Shown piece by piece: positions 26,470-34,366 of a stretch of 64,000 nt of DNA; position 1 is the first letter of the stretch, and the number at the start of each line of letters is the position of its first letter. Position numbers and translations under genes: made by a program. Source of the DNA: Novosphingobium lentum NBRC 107847 (GTDB lineage Bacteria > Pseudomonadota > Alphaproteobacteria > Sphingomonadales > Sphingomonadaceae); NCBI RefSeq assembly GCF_001590965.1, contig NZ_BCTW01000007.1, positions 124,001 through 188,000 of the forward strand, in the 5' to 3' direction. Under the pieces are notes generated by a model that ran no database searches, had not been told where the DNA came from, and was given only the letters and a program-made list of their open reading frames with translations.

Positions 26470-26485
26470 AGCGATTATAATCGCT
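26470..26485. promoter_or_regulatory. 16-bp palindrome with a -10-like core upstream of eexN
   Basis: AGCGATTA-TAATCGCT, a perfect 16-bp palindrome whose centre contains TATAAT on both strands, 24-39 bases before the eexN start. A TTCAAG about 16 bases further upstream is a weak -35 candidate. A repressor bound here would block the -10 element. Confidence 0.5.
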
Positions 26486-26570
26486 TCGGTTCCGTCTTGA
26501 AGGAGAGATGGACCCAATTCTGGTTCGAATTTTCCGGACGGTCGCGCTGCGGCGGACGGACGGGCTGTCG

Positions 26571-26738
26571 TCAATCGGCAGCGCTGCCCTGCTTTTCGAG
26601 CGCGTCCGCGATCATGGCCGCGAGCGACTCCTCGGCTTGGACGCGCATAACAGAATCCTTGGAGTCGAGGTCGCGGCGCATCCATTGAGGCGCGCGTTCG
26701 ATTACCTGGAGAATGATGTTGGTGAGGTCGCCGGTCAT
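26571..26738 (-). CDS. Small conserved protein of conjugative modules (DUF6771-like)
   Basis: About 55 residues: helix-forming LTNIILQVIERAPQWMRRDL followed by RVQAEESLAAMIADALE. Proteins of this size and pattern (a PQW-RRDL centre then an Ala/Glu-rich helix) occur in sphingomonad mobile elements; I believe the family is DUF6771 but could not confirm it. An ATG at 26738 and one at 26756 are both possible; neither has a strong ribosome binding site. It lies between eexN and traG, transcribed away from traG. No function can be given. Confidence 0.55.
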   Translation of the reverse strand: MTGDLTNIILQVIERAPQWMRRDLDSKDSVMRVQAEESLAAMIADALEKQGSAAD

Positions 26739-26901
26739 GCGCGGCCTATGCGCCAACCATGGTCGTCCGGCAATGGTGCAGTAGCCACCGGACTGACCAG
26801 CACAGTTCGCGCCAAAGCGCCGAAATCTCGCATCTGGTCGTCAAGAAGCAGTGAAGCGACAGCGGAGCGACAGTGTCGGTGAGGCGCCGACCGATGCCAT
26901 T

Positions 26902-26914
26902 CTTGCCGGGCAAG
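26902..26914. promoter_or_regulatory. Inverted repeat and direct repeats upstream of traG
   Basis: CTTGCC-G-GGCAAG, perfect 6-bp arms, 32 bases before the traG start. The 10-mer TTCTTGCCGG occurs at 26900-26909 and again at 26926-26935. A regulator of the transfer operon could bind here, but the second repeat is close to the ribosome binding site and chance is possible. Confidence 0.35.
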
Positions 26915-26945
26915 AGCGATCCCCGTTCTTGCCGGAGCAACATCC

Positions 26946-28976
26946 ATGTCGCCAACCCGCCTCCTCTTGGGCCAGATCTTCATCGTCTTTGCGATCGTCG
27001 TCCTCGGCGTCTGGGCGGCGACACAATGGTGTGCCGCGGCGCTCGGCTATCAGCCGCAGCTCGGCCCGGCATGGTTCGTCCTGTTCGGCACGCCCGTGTA
27101 CGAACCCTGGGCCCTGTTTCCCTGGTGGTATCACTTCGAAGCCTATGCGCCCGAGATATTCGACACCGCTGGCGCCATCGCGGGCACCAGTGGATTTCTG
27201 GGCTGTGCGTCGGCGATCGCGGGATCCTTGTGGCGCGCGCGGCAGTCGAGTCATGTCACGACCTACGGGTCGGCGCGCTGGGCAAGCGATGGCGAGATCA
27301 CGCGGGCGGGGCTGACGCGCGATGCGGGCGTGTTTTTGGGCCGGCATGGATCGCGATATCTGCGGCACGACGGCCCCGAGCATGTCATGGCTTTCGCGCC
27401 GACGCGTTCGGGCAAGGGCGTCGGCCTCGTCGTCCCCACGCTGCTCAGCTGGACCGGCAGCACCGTCGTCCATGACATCAAGGGCGAAAACTGGCAGCTG
27501 ACCGCGGGCTGGCGCTCGCGCTTCAGCCACGCGCTTCTGTTCAATCCGACCGACGCCGCCTCGGCCAAATATAATCCGCTGCTCGAAGTGCGCCGCGGTG
27601 AACATGAGGTCCGCGACGTGCAGAATATCGCCGATATTCTCGTCGATCCTGAAGGGGCGCTCGAACGGCGCAATCACTGGGAAAAAACGAGCCACAGTTT
27701 GCTCGTCGGTGCGATCCTCCATATCCTCTATGCCGAGGAAGAGAAGACGCTCGCGCGCGTGGCGACCTTCCTCTCCGACCCGCAGCGGCCATTTGTGGCG
27801 ACGCTCAAGCGGATGATGTCGACCAATCATCTCGGCACAAAGGACGAGCCGAAGGTCCATCCGGTGGTCGCGTCGGCGGCGCGCGAGATCCTCAACAAGA
27901 GCGAGAATGAACGCTCGGGCGTGCTCTCCACTGCGATGTCTTTCCTGGGGCTCTACCGCGATCCGACCGTCGCCGAGGTGACCTCGCGCTGTGACTGGCG
28001 CATCGCCGACCTCGTCGAAGCGCCGCACCCGATCTCGCTCTACCTCGTCATTCCGCCATCGGACATCAGCCGCACCAAGCCGCTCGTCCGCCTCATCCTC
28101 AACCAGATCGGCCGGCGGCTCACCGAAAAGCTCGACGATCATCGATCGACTGTGCGCCGCCACCAGCTCTTGATGATGCTCGACGAATTCCCCGCGCTCG
28201 GGCGGCTCGACTTCTTCGAGACAAGCCTGGCGTTCATGGCGGGCTATGGCGTGCGCGCCTTCCTCATCGCCCAGAGTCTTAACCAGATCGAGAAGGCCTA
28301 TGGCGAGCACCACAGCATCCTCGATAATTGCCACGTCCGTGTTGCATTTGCGACGAACGACGAACGGACCGCGCGCCGCATCTCCGATGCGCTCGGGGTC
28401 GCGACCGAACAGCGCGCGATGCGCAACTATGCCGGGCACCGGCTCGCGCCCTGGCTCGCGCATGTCATGGTCAGCCGTCAGGAGACTGCGCGCCCTCTCC
28501 TGACGCAGGGCGAGGTGATGCAGCTCGACCCGAACGACGAGCTGGTCCTCGTCTCGGGTATGGCGCCGATCCGCGCCAGGAAGCTGCGCTATTATGAGGA
28601 TCTACGCTTCAAGGCCCGCCTCGCGCCGCCTCCGGTGCTTAGCGGCGCCGTCTACCCCGATCGGCCTGCAGCGCGGGGCGATGACTGGGGCAACTTCGCG
28701 CGGCGTCCTGATCGCCGGCTCGAAGCTGCGGTCGATGTCGACACGACTGCCGACGACGGCGGTCTCCAGCAGCAGCGGACGCCCGATATGGCCGACGAAA
28801 TGCCGGCTCCCGCGTTGCCGCCGAAGCAGCTCGACCTGCTCGGCCTTGAGATGGACGACGTCGATCCCGCCGCTGACAAGCGCGCCCTGGATCGTTCGCG
28901 GGGTTCGCTCGATACGGTGCAGCGCGCCCACGCACTCAATCAGGGACAGGGTGACGACACCCTGCCGAGCTTCTGA
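26946..28976 (+). CDS. traG: TraG/VirD4-type conjugal coupling protein
   Basis: A 676-residue inner-membrane ATPase that docks the relaxase-DNA complex to the type IV channel. Two membrane segments are near residues 8-24 and 77-95. The Walker A motif FAPTRSGKGVG is at about 150-160, and the Walker B region LLMMLDEFPALGRLDF is at about 406-421. The C-terminal tail is rich in Asp and Pro (TADDGGLQQQ), as expected of a variable substrate-binding tail. It heads the trb operon and is followed two bases after its stop by the CopG gene. The relaxase it would serve is not in the window. Confidence 0.95.
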   Translation: MSPTRLLLGQIFIVFAIVVLGVWAATQWCAAALGYQPQLGPAWFVLFGTPVYEPWALFPWWYHFEAYAPEIFDTAGAIAGTSGFLGCASAIAGSLWRARQSSHVTTYGSARWASDGEITRAGLTRDAGVFLGRHGSRYLRHDGPEHVMAFAPTRSGKGVGLVVPTLLSWTGSTVVHDIKGENWQLTAGWRSRFSHALLFNPTDAASAKYNPLLEVRRGEHEVRDVQNIADILVDPEGALERRNHWEKTSHSLLVGAILHILYAEEEKTLARVATFLSDPQRPFVATLKRMMSTNHLGTKDEPKVHPVVASAAREILNKSENERSGVLSTAMSFLGLYRDPTVAEVTSRCDWRIADLVEAPHPISLYLVIPPSDISRTKPLVRLILNQIGRRLTEKLDDHRSTVRRHQLLMMLDEFPALGRLDFFETSLAFMAGYGVRAFLIAQSLNQIEKAYGEHHSILDNCHVRVAFATNDERTARRISDALGVATEQRAMRNYAGHRLAPWLAHVMVSRQETARPLLTQGEVMQLDPNDELVLVSGMAPIRARKLRYYEDLRFKARLAPPPVLSGAVYPDRPAARGDDWGNFARRPDRRLEAAVDVDTTADDGGLQQQRTPDMADEMPAPALPPKQLDLLGLEMDDVDPAADKRALDRSRGSLDTVQRAHALNQGQGDDTLPSF

Positions 28977-28978
28977 CA

Positions 28979-29404
28979 ATGGGACGCCGCAAGCTCAACA
29001 AGGTCCGCTACCAGCTCTTCCTGCCAGAGGAACTCAGCCAGCGGTTCGAGACCATCGCCGCGCAGCCCGGCGCAGCGAAGTCGGCGATCCTCGTCGACGC
29101 GCTCGCCGCCTGGCTCAATCGGCAGGCGGTATCCGAACTCGAGAATAAGTTCAGCGCGCGGCTCGACCGCATCTCGATGGCGCTCGGGCGAATCGAACGC
29201 GACGGCCAGATCCTGCTCGAAAGCCTCGCGCTGTTCATCCGCTACGAACTGACCGTGCAGGCGCCGATCGCCGAGGGCGACGAGGCAGCTCGCGCGATCG
29301 GGCGCGACCGGTTCAACGCGTTCGTCAGCCGCGTCGGCGAAGCGATGGCGAGCGGCGCGCGAACGCTCGGACCGGCATCCAGCGACAGGGAGCATCGGTC
29401 ATGA
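28979..29404 (+). CDS. CopG/ribbon-helix-helix protein between traG and trbB
   Basis: A 141-residue protein with an N-terminal ribbon-helix-helix start (KVRYQLFLPEELSQRFETIAAQPGAAKSAILVDALAAWL) followed by a helical region (ELENKFSARLDRISMALGRIERDGQILLESLALFIRYEL). RHH proteins in this position are a standing feature of Tn4371-type trb operons and may regulate transfer or assist the coupling protein. Its start is three bases after the traG stop and its end overlaps trbB by four bases, so it is translationally coupled on both sides. Regulatory role inferred from the fold. Confidence 0.85.
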   Translation: MGRRKLNKVRYQLFLPEELSQRFETIAAQPGAAKSAILVDALAAWLNRQAVSELENKFSARLDRISMALGRIERDGQILLESLALFIRYELTVQAPIAEGDEAARAIGRDRFNAFVSRVGEAMASGARTLGPASSDREHRS

Positions 29405-30405
29405 GCGAAGGTCTGTCAGCGGCCCGCAGCCGCGCAATGCTGCGCACGGCCATGGGGCCGACGATCGCGGCGGCGCTCGCCGACCCCGAGGTCATCGAAA
29501 TCATGATCAATCCCGACGGGTGCCTCTGGCTCGACCGCCTCGGGCGGGGACGCTGGGACACGGGTTCCCGGTTCGAGCCCGCGCAGGTCGAGCGGATCAT
29601 TCGCCTCGTCGCGAGCCATGCGCGCACCGAGGCGCACGCCACCGCGCCGATCGTCTCGGCAGAGCTTCCGCCGCACGGGCAGGGGGCCGGCGAGCGGTTT
29701 GAAGGCGTGTTGCCGCCGGTGTCGACCGCGCCCTGCTTCTCGATCCGCAAGCCCGCCGCAAAGGTCCACACGCTGCTCGACTATGTGAAGGACGGCATCA
29801 TGTCGGCCGAGATCGCGCGGCGCCTCGCGACCGCTGTCGTGGAGCGCCAGAATATCCTCGTCGTCGGCGGTACATCATCGGGCAAGACGACGCTTGCCAA
29901 CGCCCTCCTCGCCGAAATGGGCGATCTCGACGAGCGCGTGATCCTGATCGAGGACACGCGTGAGCTTCAGTGCGCCGCGCGCGACGTCGTCGCGCTCCGC
30001 ACCCGCACCGTGGGCGCCGACGGGATCGGCACCGTCACCATGGCCGATCTCGTGCGCTCGACGCTGCGGTTGAGACCCGACCGGATCATTGTCGGCGAGG
30101 TGCGCGGGCGCGAGGCGCTCGACATGCTCAAGGCTTGGAACACCGGCCATCCCGGCGGTATCGCGACGATCCACGCCAACAGCGCCGTCGCCGCTCTCTA
30201 CCGGCTCGAGCAGCTGATCCAAGAAGCCGTGGTCACCGTGCCGCGCCGCCTGATCGCCGAGGCGATCGACATCATCGTCTTCATCTCGGGGCGCGGACTC
30301 GCGCGGCGCGTCGAGACGGTCGCGCGCGTCGGCGGCCTCGATCCTGATGGCGGATACGGCGTCGTCGACCTCACCCCCCAAATCACTGCGTCCGAAGGAG
30401 ACTGA
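29401..30405 (+). CDS. trbB: TrbB, VirB11-type ATPase
   Basis: A 334-residue secretion ATPase that forms a hexameric ring at the inner face of the channel. The Walker A motif GGTSSGKTT is near residue 160, followed by an Asp box ([10 protein letters not shown]), Walker B ([20 protein letters not shown]) and the His box ([13 protein letters not shown]). Length and motif order are normal for TrbB. The start overlaps copG by four bases, and trbC begins one base after the stop. Confidence 0.95.
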   Translation: MSEGLSAARSRAMLRTAMGPTIAAALADPEVIEIMINPDGCLWLDRLGRGRWDTGSRFEPAQVERIIRLVASHARTEAHATAPIVSAELPPHGQGAGERFEGVLPPVSTAPCFSIRKPAAKVHTLLDYVKDGIMSAEIARRLATAVVERQNILVVGGTSSGKTTLANALLAEMGDLDERVILIEDTRELQCAARDVVALRTRTVGADGIGTVTMADLVRSTLRLRPDRIIVGEVRGREALDMLKAWNTGHPGGIATIHANSAVAALYRLEQLIQEAVVTVPRRLIAEAIDIIVFISGRGLARRVETVARVGGLDPDGGYGVVDLTPQITASEGD

Positions 30406-30406
30406 T

Positions 30407-30775
30407 ATGCACATGAATGCCACCGCGCGGCTGACCGACAAGGCCCGCGCCCGCGCCCCCGGACTCCTCAAGCTGACCGCGGCCTACTGGAGTCTCGGCC
30501 TGATCCTCTGCATCAGCGGAGCCGCGCAGGCAGCGGGTTCGGGCATGCCGTGGGAAGAACCGCTTCAGCAGGTGCTCGAATCTGTCCAGGGGCCGGTCGC
30601 CAAGATCGTCGCGGTGATCATCATCATCACGACCGGGCTGACGCTCGCGTTCGGCGAGACCGCGGGCGGCTTTCGGCGACTGATCCAGATCGTCTTCGGG
30701 CTGTCGATCGCCTTCGCGGCCTCGAGCTTCTTCCTGTCCTTCTTCAGCTTCGGTGGCGGGGCGCTCATCGCATGA
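30407..30775 (+). CDS. trbC: TrbC, pilin-like subunit (VirB2 type)
   Basis: A 122-residue precursor of the conjugative pilin. A long signal region ends at AAQAAGSG (about residue 45), and two hydrophobic segments follow (VAKIVAVIIIITTGLTLAF and LIQIVFGLSIAFAASSFFL), the standard layout for VirB2/TrbC pilins, which are often cyclised. GAAGGAG lies eight bases upstream of the ATG. It overlaps trbD by four bases (ATGA). Confidence 0.92.
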   Translation: MHMNATARLTDKARARAPGLLKLTAAYWSLGLILCISGAAQAAGSGMPWEEPLQQVLESVQGPVAKIVAVIIIITTGLTLAFGETAGGFRRLIQIVFGLSIAFAASSFFLSFFSFGGGALIA

Positions 30776-31044
30776 TCGGCGCCGGACAGCATATCGAGGG
30801 CTTCGAGGCGCCGGTGCATCGCTCGCTCGCCGAGCCGATCCTGCTCGGCGGCGCGCCGCGCGCGATCGCCATCCTCAATGGCACGCTCGCCGCCGCGCTC
30901 GGCCTCGGCCTCCAGCAATGGGTCGCGGGGATCGCGCTCTGGGCGTTCGGCCACACTGCGGCGGTGATGGCGGCGAAACGCGATCCCGATTTCGCGCCCG
31001 TCCTGATGCGGCATCTCAAGCAGCGGGGGCAACTTTCATGCTGA
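30772..31044 (+). CDS. trbD: TrbD, VirB3-type channel protein
   Basis: A 90-residue membrane protein with one or two hydrophobic segments (AIAILNGTLAAALGLGLQQWVAGIALWAFG split into two helices) preceded by the VHRSLAEPILLGG signature of VirB3/TrbD. It links the pilus assembly to the TrbE ATPase. The start overlaps trbC and the stop overlaps trbE by seven bases, giving tightly coupled translation. Confidence 0.92.
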   Translation: MIGAGQHIEGFEAPVHRSLAEPILLGGAPRAIAILNGTLAAALGLGLQQWVAGIALWAFGHTAAVMAAKRDPDFAPVLMRHLKQRGQLSC

Positions 31045-33509
31045 TGCTCCACGAATATCGCCGCAAGGCCGACCGGCTTGCCGACCATCTGCCGTGGGCC
31101 GCGCTCATCGCGCCGGGCGTCATCCTGAACAAGGATGGCAGCTTCAGCCGCGTCCTCGCCTTCCGCGGCCCCGATCTCGAATCGGCGACCGAGGCCGAAC
31201 TCGTGTCGGTCGCGGCGCGGGCGAACAATGTACTGAAGCGCTTTGGTTCGGGCTGGGCGCTCCACATCGAGGCCGAGCGCCGCGAAGCGCCCGGCTATCC
31301 GGCGAGTGCCTTTCCCGACGCCGCATCCTGGCTCGTCGACAGAGAACGGCGCGCGGCGTTCGAGAGCGCGGAGGCGCATTATGAGAGTCGCTATTATCTG
31401 ACACTGACCTTCCTCGCCGAACCCGACCAGACCGACCGTGCCGGACGCGCGCTCGTCGAGCGCAGCGACGGCAACCAGGGACGCGACTGGCGGCAGGCGC
31501 TCGCCGCCTTCGTCGCCGAGACGGAGCGCGTGCTCGATCTCTTTGCCGGCTTCATGCCCGAGGTGCGCGCGCTCGATGACGCCGAGACGCTGACCTATCT
31601 TCACGGCACGATCTCGGCGTGGCGCCACGACGTCGCGGTGCCCGTGACTCCGATCTATCTCGACGGGTTGCTCGCCGACACGCCGCTCGTCGGCGGACTC
31701 GAGCCGATGCTCGGGGATTTGCACCTGCGGACACTCACTGTCCTCGGCTTCCCGAATCTGAGCCGCCCAGGCATCTTCGACGCGCTCAATCATGAAGGCT
31801 TTTCCTATCGTTGGGTGACGCGCTTCATAGCGCTCGATAAGACCGAGGCGACCCGCGCGCTGACCAAGCTTCGCCGCCAATGGTTCAACAAGCGCAAGTC
31901 GATCTCGGCGCTCCTGCGCGAGGTGATGTACAATCAGCCGGCGCAGCTGCTCGACAGCGACGCGGACAATAAGATGTTCGACGCTGACCTCGCGCTTCAG
32001 GCGCTCGGCGGTGACCATGTCGCATTCGGCCATCTGACCGCGACGATCACGGTGTGGGACCCTGACCGCGCCCGCGTCGAGGAAAAGGTCCGCAGCGTTG
32101 AGCGGATCGTGAACGGGCTCGGCTTCACCTGCATCCGCGAAAACATGAACGCGGTCGAGGCGTGGCTCGGGTCGCTCCCGGCGCAGGTCTACGCCAATGT
32201 CCGCCAGCCGCTCGTCCACACTCTCAATCTCGCGCATCTGATGCCGCTGTCTTCGGTATGGGCGGGACCGGCACGCAACGATCATCTCGGCGGGCCACCA
32301 CTGCTCTATGCCGAGACAAGCGGTTCGACTCCGTTCCGTCTCGCGACGCATGTCGGCGACGTCGGGCATATGATGATCGTTGGGCCGACAGGTGCCGGCA
32401 AATCGGTGCTCCTCGGCCTGCTCGCCCTCCAGTTCCGGCGTTACGAGGGCGCGCAGGTTTATATCTTCGACAAAGGATTCTCGGCGCGTGCCGCGGTCTT
32501 GGCGATGGGCGGCGCGCATCATGCGCTCGGCCTTGGCGGAGGCGAGGGGGAAGGCGAGGGCGCCATCTCCTTCCAGCCGCTGCGCGCGATCGACCGGGCG
32601 GGCGAGTGCGCCTGGGCGGCCGAGTGGATCGCCGGGCTGCTCGCGCACGAAAAGGTAGCCGTCACCCCCGAGGTCCGCGAGGCGCTCTGGTCGGCGCTGA
32701 CGAGCCTCGCCACTGCGCCGGTCGAAGAGCGCACGCTTACCGGCCTCGCATTGCTCCTGCAATCGGTGCCGCTGCGCTTGGCGCTCGCGCCTTACACGCT
32801 CGAGGGCCCGTACGGGCGGCTGCTCGATGCCGCCGAAGATGATTTGCGCGTCGCCGACGTCCAGTGTTTCGAGACCGAAGCGCTGATGGGTCAGGCAGTC
32901 GTCGTAGCGCCCGTGCTCAGTTATCTGTTCCACCGGCTCGAGGAGCGATTCACAGGGCGGCCGACCTTGCTCATCCTCGACGAGGCCTGGGTCTTTCTCG
33001 ACAATCCGATCTTCGCGGCGCGCATCCGCGAATGGTTGAAAGTGCTCCGAAAGAAGAATGTCGCGGTGGTGTTCGCGACGCAGAGTCTCGCCGACATCGC
33101 CGACAGTGCGATCGCGCCGGCGATCATCGAAAGCTGCCCACAGCGCATCCTCCTGCCCAACGACCGCGCGGTCGAACCGCAGTCGGAGGCCGCCTATGCA
33201 CGCTTCGGACTCAATGCGCGGCAGGTCGAGCTCATCGCGCGCGCCACACCAAAGCGGCATTATTATCTCCAGTCCGCGCGCGGCAACCGGCTGTTCGAAC
33301 TGGGGCTGGGGTCCGTCGGGCTAACGCTGTGCGGCGCCTCCGATCCCGACACGCAGAAGCGCATCGACGCGATCCTCGCCGAACATGGCGTGGGCGACTT
33401 CGCCGCGCATTTTCTCCGCGGCGCCGGCCTCGGCTGGGCCGCCGAACTCCTTGCCGACTTCGCGCCACCTCAATCCCCCGCAGACCCGTCCCCCGAAGAA
33501 GGAGAATGA
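31038..33509 (+). CDS. trbE: TrbE, VirB4-type ATPase
   Basis: An 823-residue ATPase powering pilus assembly and substrate passage. The N-terminal CagE/TrbE domain runs to about residue 430; the ATPase domain has Walker A MIVGPTGAGKSVLLG at about 445-459 and Walker B LLILDEAWVFLD at about 650. The length is typical. The ATG at 31038 lies within the end of trbD, and the stop overlaps the trbJ start (ATGA). A long open frame on the opposite strand (about 830 codons) is a reflection of codon bias, not a gene. Confidence 0.95.
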   Translation: MLMLHEYRRKADRLADHLPWAALIAPGVILNKDGSFSRVLAFRGPDLESATEAELVSVAARANNVLKRFGSGWALHIEAERREAPGYPASAFPDAASWLVDRERRAAFESAEAHYESRYYLTLTFLAEPDQTDRAGRALVERSDGNQGRDWRQALAAFVAETERVLDLFAGFMPEVRALDDAETLTYLHGTISAWRHDVAVPVTPIYLDGLLADTPLVGGLEPMLGDLHLRTLTVLGFPNLSRPGIFDALNHEGFSYRWVTRFIALDKTEATRALTKLRRQWFNKRKSISALLREVMYNQPAQLLDSDADNKMFDADLALQALGGDHVAFGHLTATITVWDPDRARVEEKVRSVERIVNGLGFTCIRENMNAVEAWLGSLPAQVYANVRQPLVHTLNLAHLMPLSSVWAGPARNDHLGGPPLLYAETSGSTPFRLATHVGDVGHMMIVGPTGAGKSVLLGLLALQFRRYEGAQVYIFDKGFSARAAVLAMGGAHHALGLGGGEGEGEGAISFQPLRAIDRAGECAWAAEWIAGLLAHEKVAVTPEVREALWSALTSLATAPVEERTLTGLALLLQSVPLRLALAPYTLEGPYGRLLDAAEDDLRVADVQCFETEALMGQAVVVAPVLSYLFHRLEERFTGRPTLLILDEAWVFLDNPIFAARIREWLKVLRKKNVAVVFATQSLADIADSAIAPAIIESCPQRILLPNDRAVEPQSEAAYARFGLNARQVELIARATPKRHYYLQSARGNRLFELGLGSVGLTLCGASDPDTQKRIDAILAEHGVGDFAAHFLRGAGLGWAAELLADFAPPQSPADPSPEEGE

Positions 33510-34231
33510 ACATGAAGAAGCTTACCCTCGCCCTGCTGGCAGCCGCGCTTGCGCCGGCAACGATCGTCGCGGTCCCGTCTGCGCATGCGGTCCCCGTGTT
33601 CGACAGCGCCAACTACTCGCAGAATCTGCTCACCGCGGCGCGAACGCTTCAGCAGATCAACCAGCAAATCCAGTCACTTCAGAACGAAGCGCAAGTGTTG
33701 GCGAACCAGCAGAAGAATCTGAAGACGATCGACTTCCCGCAGATGTCGGCGCTCCAGCAGCGACTGCAGGACATCGAGCGGTTGATGGGGCAGGCGCAGG
33801 GGATCGACTTTCGGGTCGACCGTCTCGACGAGCAGTTCCGACAGGCTTTTCCGACGACCTTCGAGCATCTGGCTCGGCGCGACGAACGCATCGCGATCGC
33901 GAAGGAACGGCTCGAAAACGAAATGGCCGCATATCGCCAAACGATGAGCGTTCAGGGCGGCATCGTTGAAAATATTCGCGGCGATGCCGAAGTTCTTCAG
34001 GCCATCGTCGAGAAGAGCCAAGGCGCTGCGGGTAACCTGCAAGTGAGCCAAGCCACCAACCAGCTCCTCGCGCTCGCCGCCAAGCAGCAATTCCAGATCC
34101 AGCAGCTGATGGCGGCGCAATTCCGCGCCGAAGCGCTCGAACGCGCTACGCGCGCCCAGATCGCGCGTGAAGCCCGCGAGTCGACGCGCCGTTTCCTCGG
34201 CGACGGCAAGGCATGGACCCCGCCGCGCTGA
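33506..34231 (+). CDS. trbJ: TrbJ, VirB5-type pilus-tip protein
   Basis: A 241-residue exported protein. The signal peptide (KKLTLALLAAALAPATIVAVPSAHA) ends near residue 31; the mature protein is largely coiled coil (TLQQINQQIQSLQNEAQVLANQQKN and later helices), as in VirB5/TrbJ, which sits at the pilus tip and helps contact recipients. The extreme C-terminus FLGDGKAWTPPR closely matches the end of the EexN lipoprotein encoded at 26198-26446. GAAGGAG precedes the ATG at 33506, which overlaps the trbE stop. A second Met two codons later is possible. Confidence 0.92.
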   Translation: MNMKKLTLALLAAALAPATIVAVPSAHAVPVFDSANYSQNLLTAARTLQQINQQIQSLQNEAQVLANQQKNLKTIDFPQMSALQQRLQDIERLMGQAQGIDFRVDRLDEQFRQAFPTTFEHLARRDERIAIAKERLENEMAAYRQTMSVQGGIVENIRGDAEVLQAIVEKSQGAAGNLQVSQATNQLLALAAKQQFQIQQLMAAQFRAEALERATRAQIAREARESTRRFLGDGKAWTPPR

Positions 34232-34291
34232 GCCTGAGCTGACCGCTTGGGGCAGGACGGGCCGCACCGCTCCCCCGCCCACGCCTGTCCC

Positions 34292-34342
34292 GTCGCGGGG
34301 ACTTATGCGGCCGTCCCTCTCCGGGCCGCCGGTCCCCGCGAC
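34292..34342 (+). promoter_or_regulatory. Extended stem-loop between trbJ and trbL
   Basis: GTCGCGGGGAC at 34292-34302 pairs perfectly with GTCCCCGCGAC at 34332-34342, and inside that GCGGCC at 34307-34312 pairs with GGCCGC at 34324-34329. The hairpin ends 9 bases before the trbL ribosome binding site (GAAGGAGGA at 34351-34359) and has no U-run, so it looks like an mRNA processing or stabilising element, or an attenuator, rather than a terminator. This 135-base gap is the only sizeable break in an otherwise overlapping operon. Confidence 0.65.
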
Positions 34343-34366
34343 AAAATTTCGAAGGAGGATCGCGAT

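Noticed and set aside
26841..28463. Minus-strand open frame of 540 codons
   Set aside because: Antisense to traG with Arg/His/Asp-rich composition, a usual artefact of GC-rich codon bias.
30765..33260. Minus-strand open frame of 831 codons
   Set aside because: Exactly antisense to trbE and part of trbD; trbE has all VirB4 motifs, and the antisense product has none.
34232..34366. A trbK-like gene between trbJ and trbL
   Set aside because: No ORF with lipoprotein signal exists there; the gap holds a stem-loop, and the exclusion gene is eexN at 26198.
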